From contig DAOUJQ010000012.1 in assembly GCA_034422455.1 (NCBI GenBank), forward strand, positions 1 to 64,000: a stretch of 64,000 bases of DNA, given 5' to 3'. Positions 33,547-46,274 of the stretch are shown here, piece by piece. The stretch comes from UBA1127 sp034422455. GTDB lineage: Bacteria; Chloroflexota; Dehalococcoidia; Lucifugimonadales; UBA1127. The translations under genes and the position numbers were made by a program. Positions within the stretch are counted from its first letter, which is position 1, and each line of letters begins with the position of its first letter. Under the pieces are notes generated by a model. That model searched no databases. It was not told the DNA's origin and was given only the letters and a program-made list of their open reading frames with translations.

Positions 33547-33839
33547 TCACCGATTAAGAGGAGTCCTTTTTCGGGGGGCGCAGTCAATGAAGCCCAGAGC
33601 GTCCAAGTGGTGCTTGGCCACGTCCCGCAGCCCCCCGGTGAAGCTGTTCTCCTCCAGCAGGGAGTACGCTAGGCGGGACAGGTCCGCCAGCCATGTGAGG
33701 AGTGTCCCTGTCAGCCAGTTGTCCTGTTCCTAGAAGTTTCGGTGTTGGGTCGGGTTCCCCTGTTCTCCGGTCAACTCCCCCGTCAGGCCGTTGCTCAAAA
33801 GATGCAGGTGCTCTACATCCCTCCGGGTCCGAAACGAGA
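33547..33839 (-). pseudogene. Degenerate leucine-rich-repeat fragment
   Basis: On the minus strand, just after the stop of the giant LRR gene, the frame reads VEHLHLLSNGLTGELTGEQ, then a TAG at about 33731-33733, then NWLTGTLLTWLADLSRLAY, ENSFTGGLRDVAKHHLDAL and GFIDCAP. The last part matches the LRR-capping segment GLRDVDTNDLGSLGLADC of the intact neighbour. The reading has an internal stop and shortened repeats, so it is a decayed copy of the same module. Confidence 0.7.
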
Positions 33840-33841
33840 GG

Positions 33842-36800
33842 TTACGCCCCCAGCCGCGTCACGGTGAGGGAATAGGTTGTCCTGGTCCCGTCCTCGGCAG
33901 TGACCGTCACGGTGATGGTGTTCTCTCCCACGGCCAAGGTCACCTCCGTCTCCCCAGTGCCCGGATCGTCACTCCCGTCCGGCGTCACCGTCACCGTCCC
34001 GTAGGCGCTGGCTGCTTCCGCCGTCACCGCCACCGTGGTGACGCTGTTGTCCACCGTCGCCGCGTAGGCCGTCGTCCCGGCGTCGAAGGCCGGACTCAGG
34101 GTCCCCGCGCTCAAGCTAAGGGAGCCCAGTCCGCTGTCGGCCGAGGGGTTCGTCTTCCGCAGGCTCAGCCTCACCTCCTGCCCCGCCTCTAGGCTGAAGT
34201 CGAAGCCCGTCGTGTAGGAGTAGTGGGTGTCAATGGGTGGCAGCCCCTCGGACCGCCAGCCCGTCAGCCGGTGCTCGTTCACGTAGAGCACCCACTCCGT
34301 CCCCTCTGGCAACAGTCCCTCCTCCAGCCCAAGGATGAAGTAGCGCGTGCCGTCGTCCAGGGTCTCGAAGAAGGTTGCCAGCTCGATGGTGTAGGTCTCG
34401 CCCCCATAGCTAAAGGACGGGACGTCCAGCGTGCCATGGACCCCCTCGGTGGTGACGTCTCGCGTCGTCACCCCCGTGGTGTAGCCGTATGCGTCCACAT
34501 GGCCGAGGACGAACTCGGCCGTCGTCATGACGCCGCTCCAGAGCTCCACCTCACCCTCCCAGACCACGTCGGTCACCCTGACCGTCACCATGGCCGTGTC
34601 GGTCAGGCCGCCGTTGTCCCGGGCCTCCACCGTCAGGGTGTAGCTCGGGGTCGTCTCGTAGTCCAAGGCTCCCGCCACAGTAATCTCGCCCGTGCCGCCA
34701 TCGACGGCGAAGTGGCCCGCGCCGTTGCCCGCGGTGATGGCGTAGCTTAACGTGTCCCCATCGTCCGGATCCGTTGCTGACACCATGCCCACCGCTGTGC
34801 CCGCCAGCGCCTCCTCATCCACGGAGAAGGCGTAGACCTCCGGGGCGAACTCCGGCGGCCGGTTGCAGGCCCGCGTGGTCGCCGCCTCCGTGGCGCTCGA
34901 CGCCTCCCCCCAATGGGTCGGGTAGGTGTAGCCGTCCCCGAAGGCCCGCACCCGGAACCGGTACGCCGTCTCGCACATACCCGTGTAGGGCGCGCCGGCC
35001 GTTGCGACCTCGTCCAGGGCCGTCCACGTCACCGTCGCCGCCTCCGCCCCGTCGGTGGTCACCTGCGGCTCATACCGCACGACACCGCTCACCGCGTCCC
35101 AGGTCAGGGCGAAGGTCGCGTCCGTCAGGGTGGCCGCGAGGTTCCCCGGCGCCGGCGGTCCCGCCTGGCAGTCCGCCAGCCCCAGGCTCCCTAGGTCGTT
35201 CGTGTCCACGTCCCGCAGCCCCGGTGGCACGCAGCCCTCCAGCATGTTCCCCGCCAGGATCAGCAGCGTCAGCTCCTCCAGCCCCGCCAGCTCCGCTGGA
35301 ATCGTCCCGCCCAGCCGGTTGTTCGCCAGCCATAGCCGTCCCAGCCGCGTCGCACCTCCAAGCGCCGCCGGGATCTCCCCCGTCAGGGCGTTGTCGTGCA
35401 GCCACAGGTCGTGGACCGCCGTCAGGTTCCCCAGCGCCGCCGGAATTTCTCCCGTCAGGGCGTTGTGGTTGAGATAGAGGAACACCACGTTCGTGAGATT
35501 CCCCAGCTCCGCGGGAATCTCCCCGGTCAGCCGGTTGTTGTTGAGCCGCAGGTCCGTCATTCGGGTCAGCTGCCCCAATGCCGCCGGGATGCTCCCCGCC
35601 AGCTGGTTGTCGTTGAGCCGCAGGTTCGTCACTCGGGTCAGCTGCCCCAGCGCCGTGGGGATCTCCCCCGTCAACTGGTTATAGCCCAGCTGCAGCCGTT
35701 CCAAAGCCGCCAGGTCCCCCACAGCCTCCGGGATGACCCCGTTCAGGGCCTGCCGCTCCAACTCCAGTTGGGTCACCCGTTGGGGCGTCCCCCCCACGGT
35801 GATCCCGTCCCAGCTCGTCATCGCCAGGTCCGGGCTCCAGTTCAGCGAGGCTGTTCCCGCCAACGCGCTCATGAGCCCTAGGAGCGTCCTGCAATCCTGG
35901 ACCAGCCGCGCGTTCGCCGCCGGGTCCGGCGCCGCCGTCCCGCTGGCGCAGGAATTGGTGACGGCCACCGCCACCGGCGCCTCCGCCGCCCCGCCCGCCG
36001 CGTCCCGGGCCGCCACCGTCAGCCTCACCGTCGTCCCCGCCTGCCCCCGCAGGCTCCCCGCCACCGTGACGGCGCCGCTGTTCTCATCGATGGCGAACGC
36101 GCCGTCCTCGTTCCCCGCCGTGATGGCGTAGGTCACCGGCTCCCCGCTGGTGTCCGTCGCCGCCACCGTCCCCACCGCTGTCTCCATCGCCGCGTCATCC
36201 ATGACGCTGAAGGCGTAGGACCGCTGCCCGAACTCCGGGGGCGTACAGGAAGCAGTCGACGCCGTATGCGCCAAGGACGGGTCGCTCCACCGTGCCCCGA
36301 ACCCCGTGCCGCTCCCGAAGGCGCTCAAGCGGAATTCGTACCTCCCGGTGCACCGGAGTTCGTCCACCGTGTAGGACGTCCCGGTAACGGCCTCGTCGTC
36401 GACTTCCCAGTACGCCAGGCCGGTCTCCCGGTGCTCCACCCGGTACTTGGAGACATTGGTTGCCGCCGCCCACGTCAGGGGCACACTCGTCTCCCCCGCC
36501 GTCCCCGCCCGGGGCGACCCCGGCGCCGGCGGCCGGCAGTAGGGCAGGTTCAGCGACGAGAGGTCGTTGGTCGGCACCGACCGCAGCCCGATGGGGATGC
36601 ACCCCGTCAGGCGGTTCCCCGAGAGACGCACCTCCTCCAGGTTGTGGAGCCACCCCAGCTCCGCCGGGATGTCCCCCGTCAGGCGGTTCCCGCTCAGATC
36701 CAGGTGCGTCAGCGCGAAGAGGCTCCCCAGCCCCGCCGGGATCGTCCCCGTCAGGCTCTTGCTGGGCAGGAGGAGCTGCTTTACTCGTGTGGGGCTTCCC

Positions 36801-38182
36801 CTCGTCGTTATCCCGTCCCAGCTGCCGATGGCCGTCGCCGTGCTCCAGTTGAGGCTCCCTGCTCCCCGCAGGGCGTCCTTCCCGTCGAAGAGCGCCTCGC
36901 AGTCGTGCACGAGGCCGAAGTTCACCGCCGGGCTCGTCACCGCCGTCCCGCCGGCGCAGCTGTACGCCGGCGGCGGCTGCGCCGGCGTGAAGGTCGCCGT
37001 CGACCCGTCCCCCGGCGTGATGTCCCCGTATGCCCCGATGTCCCGGTAGTATTGCGTGAGCCCGCTCACGTTGGCGATCCGGGTGGTCGCGAAGGCGTCG
37101 CTCCCCGCCGCCGTCGTGATGCGCGTCTTCAGGTTCGCCAGGGTCTGCGTCTGCTCCGGGTCCCCCTCCGGCGCCCCGTACCGCACGGCGTGCACTACCT
37201 CGTCCTCGTCCTCCTGCAAGTCCCACTGTTCAATGGCCTGCCACGCCTCCACAGCGATGGCGTTGTGCGCCCCCATCGGCGCCAGCATTACCACCGACTC
37301 GCGGCCCCCGACCATCTCCGCCAGCCACGCCTCCGCGTCCCGCACGATCCCGTCTAGGCGCTCCGCGTACTCCCCCTCGCTCATCCGTGGGACGCTGCCG
37401 AACATCCCCGCGCCGTGCTCCACCCGGTACAGCTCGTAGCTGTGCGCCTCCCCCATCCGGTCGTAGGCCACCGTCACGCTCGCCGGGCCCGCTCCCAGGA
37501 TGTACTCCTGCACCGCATAATCCGCGTAGCATGTCAGGAACACGTACTCCTCCGATAGCCCGCCCCGTGCCATGGCCCGGAAGTTCGACTTCGCGGTCTC
37601 TCGAAAGATAGGCTCGACTACCTCAAATGCCGCATCAAACAGGATCTGGAGAAATCCTACGTCAGGAATCGTGTCAGACGTGGCCAATTCCAACCAGAAT
37701 CGAATTGTGTCAATACGCTGCTGTGCTGTTCTGGCGATACCTCTCCAATCGCAGCGGACCGAGTTGGCGCTCGCTGTTCCCCTAACCGACAGGTGCACTG
37801 GAGTTGCGCCGCCAAGTTCAAGGCCTTTCTCGAGGAGTTCTTCAACCGTGGATACGGGACCGGGACTGTAGCGCGAACCATCGTCCCTAGTGCCAATAAG
37901 CACATTGATTCCGCTGACATCGCGCTGTGTACAGACTTCCTCGGGTTTCCTACCTGTCACACAGGGTGTCTGCATAGTTGTTTGGCGGACCGGAAGTGTC
38001 AACTTGGGAGCTTGCATCCTGTTATCACCATCTTCAGCTACGGTGTGTATTCCAGGGGCCACTCGCGCCTGCTGATCATCGTGTGTTCTTCCTACATCTG
38101 AATCACAACTCGCCATAGTGACTAGGAGCATTACAACGGACCCCAGCCACAATTGCCTCCCTCCTATTGCACAACGAATCAT
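33842..38182 (-). CDS. Giant LRR / Fn3 / cadherin-like lipoprotein
   Basis: ATG 38182 overlaps the upstream stop as ATGA and follows AAGGAAGATGG. The 1446-residue product starts with a lipoprotein signal (WLGSVVMLLVTMASC). After a 400-residue N-terminal region of unknown fold come a short LRR block (NRLTGDIPAELGWLHNLEEV type), a Fn3-like domain, a cadherin-like domain (PPEFGQRSYAFSV, VTYAITAGNEDGAFAI), a second block of about eight LRRs (LTGEIPAALGNLTAVHDLWL type), another Fn3-like and cadherin-like domain, a beta-rich domain, and a C-terminal cadherin-like beta-sandwich (SPAFDAGTTAYAATV). The LRRs are of the plant-like type. It is probably a cell-surface adhesin or binding protein. Confidence 0.88.
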   Translation of the reverse strand: MIRCAIGGRQLWLGSVVMLLVTMASCDSDVGRTHDDQQARVAPGIHTVAEDGDNRMQAPKLTLPVRQTTMQTPCVTGRKPEEVCTQRDVSGINVLIGTRDDGSRYSPGPVSTVEELLEKGLELGGATPVHLSVRGTASANSVRCDWRGIARTAQQRIDTIRFWLELATSDTIPDVGFLQILFDAAFEVVEPIFRETAKSNFRAMARGGLSEEYVFLTCYADYAVQEYILGAGPASVTVAYDRMGEAHSYELYRVEHGAGMFGSVPRMSEGEYAERLDGIVRDAEAWLAEMVGGRESVVMLAPMGAHNAIAVEAWQAIEQWDLQEDEDEVVHAVRYGAPEGDPEQTQTLANLKTRITTAAGSDAFATTRIANVSGLTQYYRDIGAYGDITPGDGSTATFTPAQPPPAYSCAGGTAVTSPAVNFGLVHDCEALFDGKDALRGAGSLNWSTATAIGSWDGITTRGSPTRVKQLLLPSKSLTGTIPAGLGSLFALTHLDLSGNRLTGDIPAELGWLHNLEEVRLSGNRLTGCIPIGLRSVPTNDLSSLNLPYCRPPAPGSPRAGTAGETSVPLTWAAATNVSKYRVEHRETGLAYWEVDDEAVTGTSYTVDELRCTGRYEFRLSAFGSGTGFGARWSDPSLAHTASTASCTPPEFGQRSYAFSVMDDAAMETAVGTVAATDTSGEPVTYAITAGNEDGAFAIDENSGAVTVAGSLRGQAGTTVRLTVAARDAAGGAAEAPVAVAVTNSCASGTAAPDPAANARLVQDCRTLLGLMSALAGTASLNWSPDLAMTSWDGITVGGTPQRVTQLELERQALNGVIPEAVGDLAALERLQLGYNQLTGEIPTALGQLTRVTNLRLNDNQLAGSIPAALGQLTRMTDLRLNNNRLTGEIPAELGNLTNVVFLYLNHNALTGEIPAALGNLTAVHDLWLHDNALTGEIPAALGGATRLGRLWLANNRLGGTIPAELAGLEELTLLILAGNMLEGCVPPGLRDVDTNDLGSLGLADCQAGPPAPGNLAATLTDATFALTWDAVSGVVRYEPQVTTDGAEAATVTWTALDEVATAGAPYTGMCETAYRFRVRAFGDGYTYPTHWGEASSATEAATTRACNRPPEFAPEVYAFSVDEEALAGTAVGMVSATDPDDGDTLSYAITAGNGAGHFAVDGGTGEITVAGALDYETTPSYTLTVEARDNGGLTDTAMVTVRVTDVVWEGEVELWSGVMTTAEFVLGHVDAYGYTTGVTTRDVTTEGVHGTLDVPSFSYGGETYTIELATFFETLDDGTRYFILGLEEGLLPEGTEWVLYVNEHRLTGWRSEGLPPIDTHYSYTTGFDFSLEAGQEVRLSLRKTNPSADSGLGSLSLSAGTLSPAFDAGTTAYAATVDNSVTTVAVTAEAASAYGTVTVTPDGSDDPGTGETEVTLAVGENTITVTVTAEDGTRTTYSLTVTRLGA

Positions 38183-40374
38183 GATCCATCTTCCTTCTCT
38201 GAATTGCATTGATCTAGTTGAAGTCGCTCAAACCAAATCGAGGCGAGTTGTGGCGGCAGACAGCCGCTAAAGCTGTTGCCCCGCACATTCAACTGCCTTA
38301 GGGACACCATCTTGCCTAGGTCTGGGGGTATATCCTCGCTCAGTTGGTTCCTGGCAAGCCGAAGGGTCTGTAGGGAGACAAGCCCTCCAAGTGTCGCCGG
38401 AATCCGTCCCGTTAGTTGATTCTCTCCCAGGTGCAGTTCCGTCAGAGCGCTGAGGTCGCCCAGTCCTTCAGGGATAGCCCCCCTCAGAAAATTGTTCTCC
38501 AGGTTCAGCAAGCGCAGATGGGAGAGATCTCCCAGTTCGTTCGGAATTGGTCCACTGAGTGCATTGCCTCCAAGGTCCAACCGTTCGAGCTGCGTCAGTT
38601 GTCTCCATTCTTCAGGGATCGTTCCCATGAGGCGGTTCCCGTTAGGCGGTGCAAGAGAGGTGGACAGGTCGAGAGTACGAAGCTCGGTCAGCCCGCCAAG
38701 TTCGGGGGGAAGACGGCCACTCAGACCCCGGTCGGGAAGGGCCATGGCGATGACCCGAACGGGATCGCTCCCAAGCTCGATCCCATCCCACGCGGCCAGG
38801 GGTGTATCTGCGCTCCAGTTCAGACCGGCCCCCCCTGCCAGGGTCTCCCGCGAGCGCAGCAGCCTCTCGCAATCTCCCACGAGACCGGGGTTGGTTTCCG
38901 GCGCTTCGACAACCAGCCCTGCCGAGCATGCAGCGGGGTCTGCTGGAACCAAGGAAACGGGAGCATTCCAAGCGTGAAGTGTTCCATCATCTCCTGCCCT
39001 TGCCAAAACCCGCACGTCTGCGCCGTCCTGGTCAAGGGTCAAGATGCATGTCTCGAAATACTGTGAAGAACCTGAGTGGGAGTCGCATGTGGGATTGTAG
39101 ATAGCTACGCGGGAACCGTCTGGAGACCACGCGGCCAACAATGCGTCTTGGCCCCAAGTCCTGTGCAGGGTACGTATTCCGGTTCCGTCCGGCTGCATCA
39201 CCCTAATGGCATTGGAAGCAACAAGTAGTGCCGATCCATCTGGTGACCATTCGACCTGGGTGATCGGCGACTCAGTCGTGCCAGCTTCACTCCGCCAAAT
39301 CGTGCGTAAGTTGGAGCCGTCTGGGCTGGCCACATGGAGCGCCACCTCCCTTGCCGCAATTGTTGGCGGTTCAGTGAACGACGTGTACTCGTATTGACCC
39401 ACAAAGGTGGCGAATGCTAAGGCCGTTCCATCCAGGGACCAAGATGGCGGCGTTGCCGCAGGTGGGGGTACTTCACCGGTTTTCGCCCTTGGGGTCTGCC
39501 GTGGAATGACGTCTTGACCAATTCTCTTGATCCCGGAGCCATCACGGTGAATGACGTAAATTCCTCGTTGTTCATGGTGTTGGTCCAAATCTATGCCGAG
39601 AAAAGCCAACCAATTGCCATCCCGTGACCATACCGGTGGGTGAAGGTCAACTTGAAGGCCCCCGTGTCGTCCACCACCAACGACCTTGACCAGATTAGTA
39701 CCATCGGGAGCAATGGTGAACAGCCCCCTAGGGAAATCAGCCTCGTGATTCTGAAGGGTACTTGCAGTGAGGGCGATCGCATCTCCTTCCGGCGACCAGA
39801 CAGGATGGTGCGGGAAGAACGTCCTCCCTGAAAGGAGTACCGACGTCATCGTTCCGATTTCAATGGTTGCAATCCGATATGCGAACACCTTCTCTCCCAA
39901 CACGGGCACTTCAAATTCGCACGTCGAATACGCCAGTCTCGAACCGTCAGGGGAAAGGCTTGCATAGTGGTTGTACCTTGCAGCGGGCTGAATTTCTTTT
40001 CTGGAGGCAGCGGGATGAACGCCTGGGTTTGCATCGACTATAGCGATTAGCTGATTGCCATGAGAATCCAACGCTCTTATGGTCGCGCCTTCACGAAAGA
40101 GCAAGCGCCGGCCCCCAGGTGACCACTCAAGAAAGTGTTCAGTGTGACCTGCCACATAGGATCCTTGTGGGAGTGTTTCGCACACCGACACATCCACAGG
40201 AACAATATCAATGATCTCCCCCGGTATAGGGGTGCTGTGTGCCTTGATTGGTTCAGCAAGGGAAGTGGGTGCAGGTGAAGCTAGGGAATCCGGTGGAAGT
40301 TCGGCTTGCTCGCATCCTGTCAATATGGCAGCAGCTGCAACTAGCACCGACAGCCAAAATTTCCAGTAGCTCAT
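38179..40374 (-). CDS. Lipoprotein with beta-propeller (PD40/TolB-like) and LRR domains
   Basis: ATG 40374 follows GGAGAAAGCA and gives a 731-residue protein with lipobox SVLVAAAAILTGC. Repeats ending in WSPDGSALLVAS, WSPEGDAIALT, WSRDGNWLAFLG, WSLDGTALAFA and WSPDGSRVAIYN form a TolB/PD40-type beta-propeller over residues about 80-500. Plant-type LRRs follow (LPPELGGLTELRTLDL, LSGPIPNELGDLSHLRLLNL) and end with the same Cys-capped module GNSFSGCLPPQLAS as the neighbour. It lies between the protease and the giant LRR gene and is coupled to the latter by a four-base overlap. Probably surface-anchored; ligand unknown. Confidence 0.88.
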   Translation of the reverse strand: MSYWKFWLSVLVAAAAILTGCEQAELPPDSLASPAPTSLAEPIKAHSTPIPGEIIDIVPVDVSVCETLPQGSYVAGHTEHFLEWSPGGRRLLFREGATIRALDSHGNQLIAIVDANPGVHPAASRKEIQPAARYNHYASLSPDGSRLAYSTCEFEVPVLGEKVFAYRIATIEIGTMTSVLLSGRTFFPHHPVWSPEGDAIALTASTLQNHEADFPRGLFTIAPDGTNLVKVVGGGRHGGLQVDLHPPVWSRDGNWLAFLGIDLDQHHEQRGIYVIHRDGSGIKRIGQDVIPRQTPRAKTGEVPPPAATPPSWSLDGTALAFATFVGQYEYTSFTEPPTIAAREVALHVASPDGSNLRTIWRSEAGTTESPITQVEWSPDGSALLVASNAIRVMQPDGTGIRTLHRTWGQDALLAAWSPDGSRVAIYNPTCDSHSGSSQYFETCILTLDQDGADVRVLARAGDDGTLHAWNAPVSLVPADPAACSAGLVVEAPETNPGLVGDCERLLRSRETLAGGAGLNWSADTPLAAWDGIELGSDPVRVIAMALPDRGLSGRLPPELGGLTELRTLDLSTSLAPPNGNRLMGTIPEEWRQLTQLERLDLGGNALSGPIPNELGDLSHLRLLNLENNFLRGAIPEGLGDLSALTELHLGENQLTGRIPATLGGLVSLQTLRLARNQLSEDIPPDLGKMVSLRQLNVRGNSFSGCLPPQLASIWFERLQLDQCNSEKEDGS

Positions 40375-40402
40375 TGCTTTCTCCGAGAAAGTTCCAAGTC
40401 TC

Positions 40403-43030
<2,628 letters not shown>

Positions 43031-43510
43031 TAGCAACCTGTGCAAGTACAAACTCCACCTCTCTCGTGCTGTGCGCGTCGAGCCCAGCAAACGGATGCCA
43101 TGCATTTGGGCGGCCCTGCCAAGGGAAGGCTTGTACTCAATGACTCCCCAAACCCGACGGTAGCGCTTCACCTAGCGTCTTGTGCGCTGCGAACTATCGC
43201 CGCCTGTTGGGGAATGGAGCCTACCCTGTCCGCCTGCTAGATCCTCCAAGGTGTTCCTGATGCGCCATGACGCGCGTCGAGTCGGGAGGCATCGTATGGG
43301 TCCCGATACAACCCTAGGGCCGAATGCAGCGCCCCGCATGATTTGTATGCACTATCTTTTGCCGGACCATCTGCCGTCGGTGGAGGTGTCTGCCCTTCCG
43401 AGAATATGGCCCGCATGTCCCGTGCAATGGGCGCTTGCCGATGCCACGTCGCCACAACCGCTAACGCCCCCACAGCTTGAGTGTTCCGCCTTCACGCGTC
43501 ACCGTCCATA
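43031..43510. other. Upstream region of the secreted-protein operon
   Basis: No gene with a recognisable family was seen. It should hold the operon promoter on the minus strand, but I could not pick a convincing -35/-10 pair. The GGCATATGCC palindrome at 43511-43520 lies at its far end. Confidence 0.4.
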
Positions 43511-43520
43511 GGCATATGCC
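43511..43520. promoter_or_regulatory. GGCATATGCC palindrome (candidate response-regulator site)
   Basis: The sequence TAGGCATATGCC resembles the stronger 18-base palindromes at 44724 and 47554. It lies about 480 bases upstream of the metalloprotease start. Confidence 0.4.
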
Positions 43521-43604
43521 ACCTGTCCATGTGGGAATCTGCCCTGTCACAGTGGTCGAAATGCCGCTGCGGGAGGGGGCGTCCGCCTATGCACAAAGGC
43601 CAAC

Positions 43605-43799
43605 GCCTGCGCCGTAGCCCCAAACACGCAGCACCGTCACGGTGTATATCCCCGTCGTCTCCCCATCCTCGGCCATTACCGCAGTCGCGATGATGTTGTT
43701 TCCCAAAGCCAAAGGCACGATGCCGACCTAGTCCTCAACGCCGTCCACCTTCACTACATATGTAGCGTCCTTAGCTGCCGTCACTACTACCGGCGTCTG
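43605..43799 (-). pseudogene. Degenerate cadherin-like beta-sandwich fragment
   Basis: The minus-strand frame reads PVVVTAAKDATYVVKVDGVED, TAG at about 43728-43730, then VGIVPLALGNNIIATAVMAE and DGETTGIYTVTVLRVWG. This lines up with the C terminus of the giant LRR protein (TEVTLAVGENTITVTVTAED, GTRTTYSLTVTRLGA). The internal stop shows it is a dead copy of that domain. Confidence 0.7.
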
Positions 43800-44152
43800 C
43801 TCCTGTAGCGGAACCAGGCCAGCACGATCGCTGCCACGGCGAGCACGAGGAGCAACCACAGCAGACCTCTCCTGTCGTCCGGCATGACCACCATTGGGAC
43901 AGGGGTCGATGTGGGCGTCGGCGTTGCCATAGGGACCGGTGTGGGCGCCGGCGTTGCCGTGGGCAGCGGTGTGGGCGTCGCTGTTGCCGTTGGTGTGGGG
44001 ACAGGCGTAGGCGTGGCCGTAGGGGCCGACGTGGGTGTAGCCTGTAGTTTCGGCGTGGGCGCCGTGTCCTCGATGCAGGCGCTGAGCACAACGGCGATGG
44101 CCGGAGCCGCCTTGACTGCAAGCGAGCGTCCATTAGGAAGTGATACGGTCAT
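43787..44152 (-). CDS. Small Thr/Pro-repeat protein with lipobox-like signal and C-terminal membrane anchor
   Basis: From ATG 44152 the 121-residue product has a signal-like segment SLAVKAAPAIAVVLSACIED, a long (T/P/A)-rich spacer of the type PTPVPTPTATATPTPLP, then MPDDRRGLLWLLLVLAVAAI and a basic tail YRSRRR. This is the layout of a surface stalk with a membrane-embedded end. It lies between two pseudogene fragments of the LRR family, so it may be the surviving part of a broken gene rather than an independent one. Confidence 0.45.
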   Translation of the reverse strand: MTVSLPNGRSLAVKAAPAIAVVLSACIEDTAPTPKLQATPTSAPTATPTPVPTPTATATPTPLPTATPAPTPVPMATPTPTSTPVPMVVMPDDRRGLLWLLLVLAVAAIVLAWFRYRSRRR

Positions 44153-44286
44153 TTCAAGATCTCTGCTCACCCCATGCTTGACTTGCCGGGAACGCAACCG
44201 GCGCCCCCATTCTCGTCAGACTCTCAGGATTGTCCGGGCCGGCTAGAGGCTGTCCCAACCCGTCTGGACAGAGACGCCGCTACGGC

Positions 44287-44640
44287 TCAGCAGAACGGCA
44301 GCCCTCCTAGGTCCGACAGAGTCTTATCCAACTGGTCTGGCAAGCTCGCTGGAACGCTTCCCTCCACTGGTTGCCACTGAAGTCCAGCACTTCCAGTTTG
44401 ACGAGGTTGCCCAGACCCGGGCCATTCGGCATCGACGCCAGTGGAAGGGAGAGCGCGACATATCGGCAGCGCCTCACTGTGTCGAGGAGTTCCCGAGGCG
44501 TCCCAATGGGGAAGCAATTGCACATCGGCGATCCTCTCTTCGGCGCGCGCGACTGTCTCACCCACTTCGGTTTGTTGATCACGGCTAGACATTCGGTTGC
44601 CACAACTCCACACATTTCCCATAGGGAACGGTAGACGGGC
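44287..44640 (-). pseudogene. Frameshifted LRR fragment
   Basis: The minus-strand reading LGNLVKLEVLDFSGNQ is a plant-type LRR. The frame breaks near 44375, and the next frame continues VEGSVPASLPDQLDKTLSDL and GGLPFC, which corresponds to the capping segment of the intact LRR genes. A single deleted base at NQ/VEG restores the match. No start or signal peptide is left. Confidence 0.65.
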
Positions 44641-44723
44641 ATCCACGTGCTTCGTAAGGTCTGCCCGCCCATTCTCGACATGGTCTTGAGAACCAGTGCG
44701 GAGCCTGTTCGATCGGAGGCAGT

Positions 44724-44741
44724 TATAGGCATGTGCCTATA
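44724..44741. promoter_or_regulatory. 18-base palindrome TATAGGCATGTGCCTATA
   Basis: A perfect palindrome apart from the central two bases, located 22 bases upstream of the -35 of the putative histidine kinase promoter. It is centred about 66 bases upstream of the predicted transcription start, a common place for a response-regulator activator site. Confidence 0.6.
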
Positions 44742-44762
44742 GCGGTCGGGGGTTTGGGAACC

Positions 44763-44792
44763 TTGCTATCCTCCATTGATTTGGGCTAAATA
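44763..44792 (+). promoter_or_regulatory. Putative promoter of the two-component operon
   Basis: TTGCTA (44763-44768) and TAAATA (44787-44792) are separated by 18 bases, and the palindrome at 44724-44741 lies just upstream. The 5' untranslated region would be about 210 bases. Confidence 0.4.
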
Positions 44793-45010
44793 CTAGGCAG
44801 TGAATGGTTGCTGGATGGGCAATTCCGCTTGGCAGGCTCGGTTCCTTGCATCCTCCTCCCTTCAGTGCCGAGCCGAAGTCCGTCCACCTATAGGGAGACA
44901 GCCCGTGCCAGCGACGGACTACACCCAAGGGTTAGACACATGGGGGGATGCGCTTGGAAGCACGAGCGACAGTCAAGTGACCATGAGTTCTCGGTCGTTC
45001 GGAGGCTGGC

Positions 45011-46273
45011 ATGTCTAACGGAGCCCGCATCGGCGGGGGCGTCGGATTCATGGCGAATATGGCTGGCGCCCTTCGGCTGCGTGACTGGACCCTCACGGAG
45101 ATAGACCCGGACGGTCTGAGATATGTTGGGCATATCCTGGTCTGGATGCACTGGGCCTTTGGCATCCACGGCTTGATTCAGGCGTTCTATCGCCCCATCG
45201 ACGGGTACTGGGCTCCCCAGTATGTGGCATACCTGCTCTTCATAGCGCTGCTGATGGCGTTCAATGGTTACCTCCACTATCTTGTTCTGTCGAGGAAAGT
45301 GATCACGTGGCGCTGGGTCTTTGTCTTCTGTGCGCTTGACGTGACCCTGCTGTCGCTCGCGGTCGCGATAGACAACGGCTTCAGCAGTTACCACTTCCAC
45401 CTTCTCTACTACCCCCCGCTGGCCTTCCTGGCGGTGGTCATCACCTCCTTCAGGATGACCATGGCCCTGGTGACGGTGGTGGCCGCCACCTACCTGGCCC
45501 TGAGCCTCTCGGCGGGGGATGGCCTGGACTTCGCGGCAAGGGACGAAAAGGTGCTGCTGGCCCGGATATTCGTCATGTACCTCGTTGTTGCGCTGGTGAA
45601 CCTGATCTCCAGGTTCGAACGGGCGAGGTGGAACCAGGCGGTGAAGCGCGAGCAGGCCCTTTTGCGTGAACGGACCGAGCTCTCCCAAACCATCCACAAC
45701 ACGATGGCCCAGTCCGCCTACATGATCGGGGTGGGGATCGACAGGGTGAAGGAGCTGGCAGACACGTCGAACACGGAACTCATGTCCGCTTTGGAGGAGA
45801 CCGCCAGCCTGTCCCGGTCCGCCATGTGGGAGCTCAGGCACCCCATTGAAATCGGGGACATCTTCGATGGCATGGAACTCGGCGGCGTGCTGGAGTCGCT
45901 CGTCGCGACCTTCTCCTCCATCTCCTCCGTTCCCGCCGAGTTCGTACAGTCGGGTGACGAACCGCCCTTGCCGACCGCAACACGGGGCGCGCTGTTCTCC
46001 ATCGCGCACAATGCTCTGACCAACGCCCTCCGCCACGCCAATGCGCAACAGGTCCGCGTCCGCCTGGAGTTCGACGGCTGTGCTCTGGAGTTGTCCGTCT
46101 CGGACGACGGGACCGGCCTCCCGGTTGACTACGAGACACGAGGCCGGGGCTTCAGGAATATGCGGGAGGACGCAGCGCGGGTGGGGGGCAAGCTCACGGT
46201 GGAATCAGACGTGATCGATGGGGGAACCACGGTGATCTGCGTAGCGCCCTACCAGCTTGTGGGAGGGAGGTGA
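45011..46273 (+). CDS. Membrane sensor histidine kinase (NarL/LuxR-partner type)
   Basis: ATG 45011 follows GGAGGCTGGC. The 420-residue protein has about six membrane helices in the first 210 residues without a large external sensor domain, so it may sense a membrane-soluble or envelope signal. The dimerisation box LSQTIHNTMAQSAYMIGVG carries the phospho-accepting His. The ATPase shows an N box HNALTNALRHANA and the G1 box SVSDDGTGLP, then GRGFRNMREDAARVGG, as in HisKA_3/HATPase_c kinases that pair with LuxR-type regulators. The response regulator starts one base after its stop codon. Confidence 0.9.
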   Translation: MSNGARIGGGVGFMANMAGALRLRDWTLTEIDPDGLRYVGHILVWMHWAFGIHGLIQAFYRPIDGYWAPQYVAYLLFIALLMAFNGYLHYLVLSRKVITWRWVFVFCALDVTLLSLAVAIDNGFSSYHFHLLYYPPLAFLAVVITSFRMTMALVTVVAATYLALSLSAGDGLDFAARDEKVLLARIFVMYLVVALVNLISRFERARWNQAVKREQALLRERTELSQTIHNTMAQSAYMIGVGIDRVKELADTSNTELMSALEETASLSRSAMWELRHPIEIGDIFDGMELGGVLESLVATFSSISSVPAEFVQSGDEPPLPTATRGALFSIAHNALTNALRHANAQQVRVRLEFDGCALELSVSDDGTGLPVDYETRGRGFRNMREDAARVGGKLTVESDVIDGGTTVICVAPYQLVGGR

Positions 46274-46274
46274 C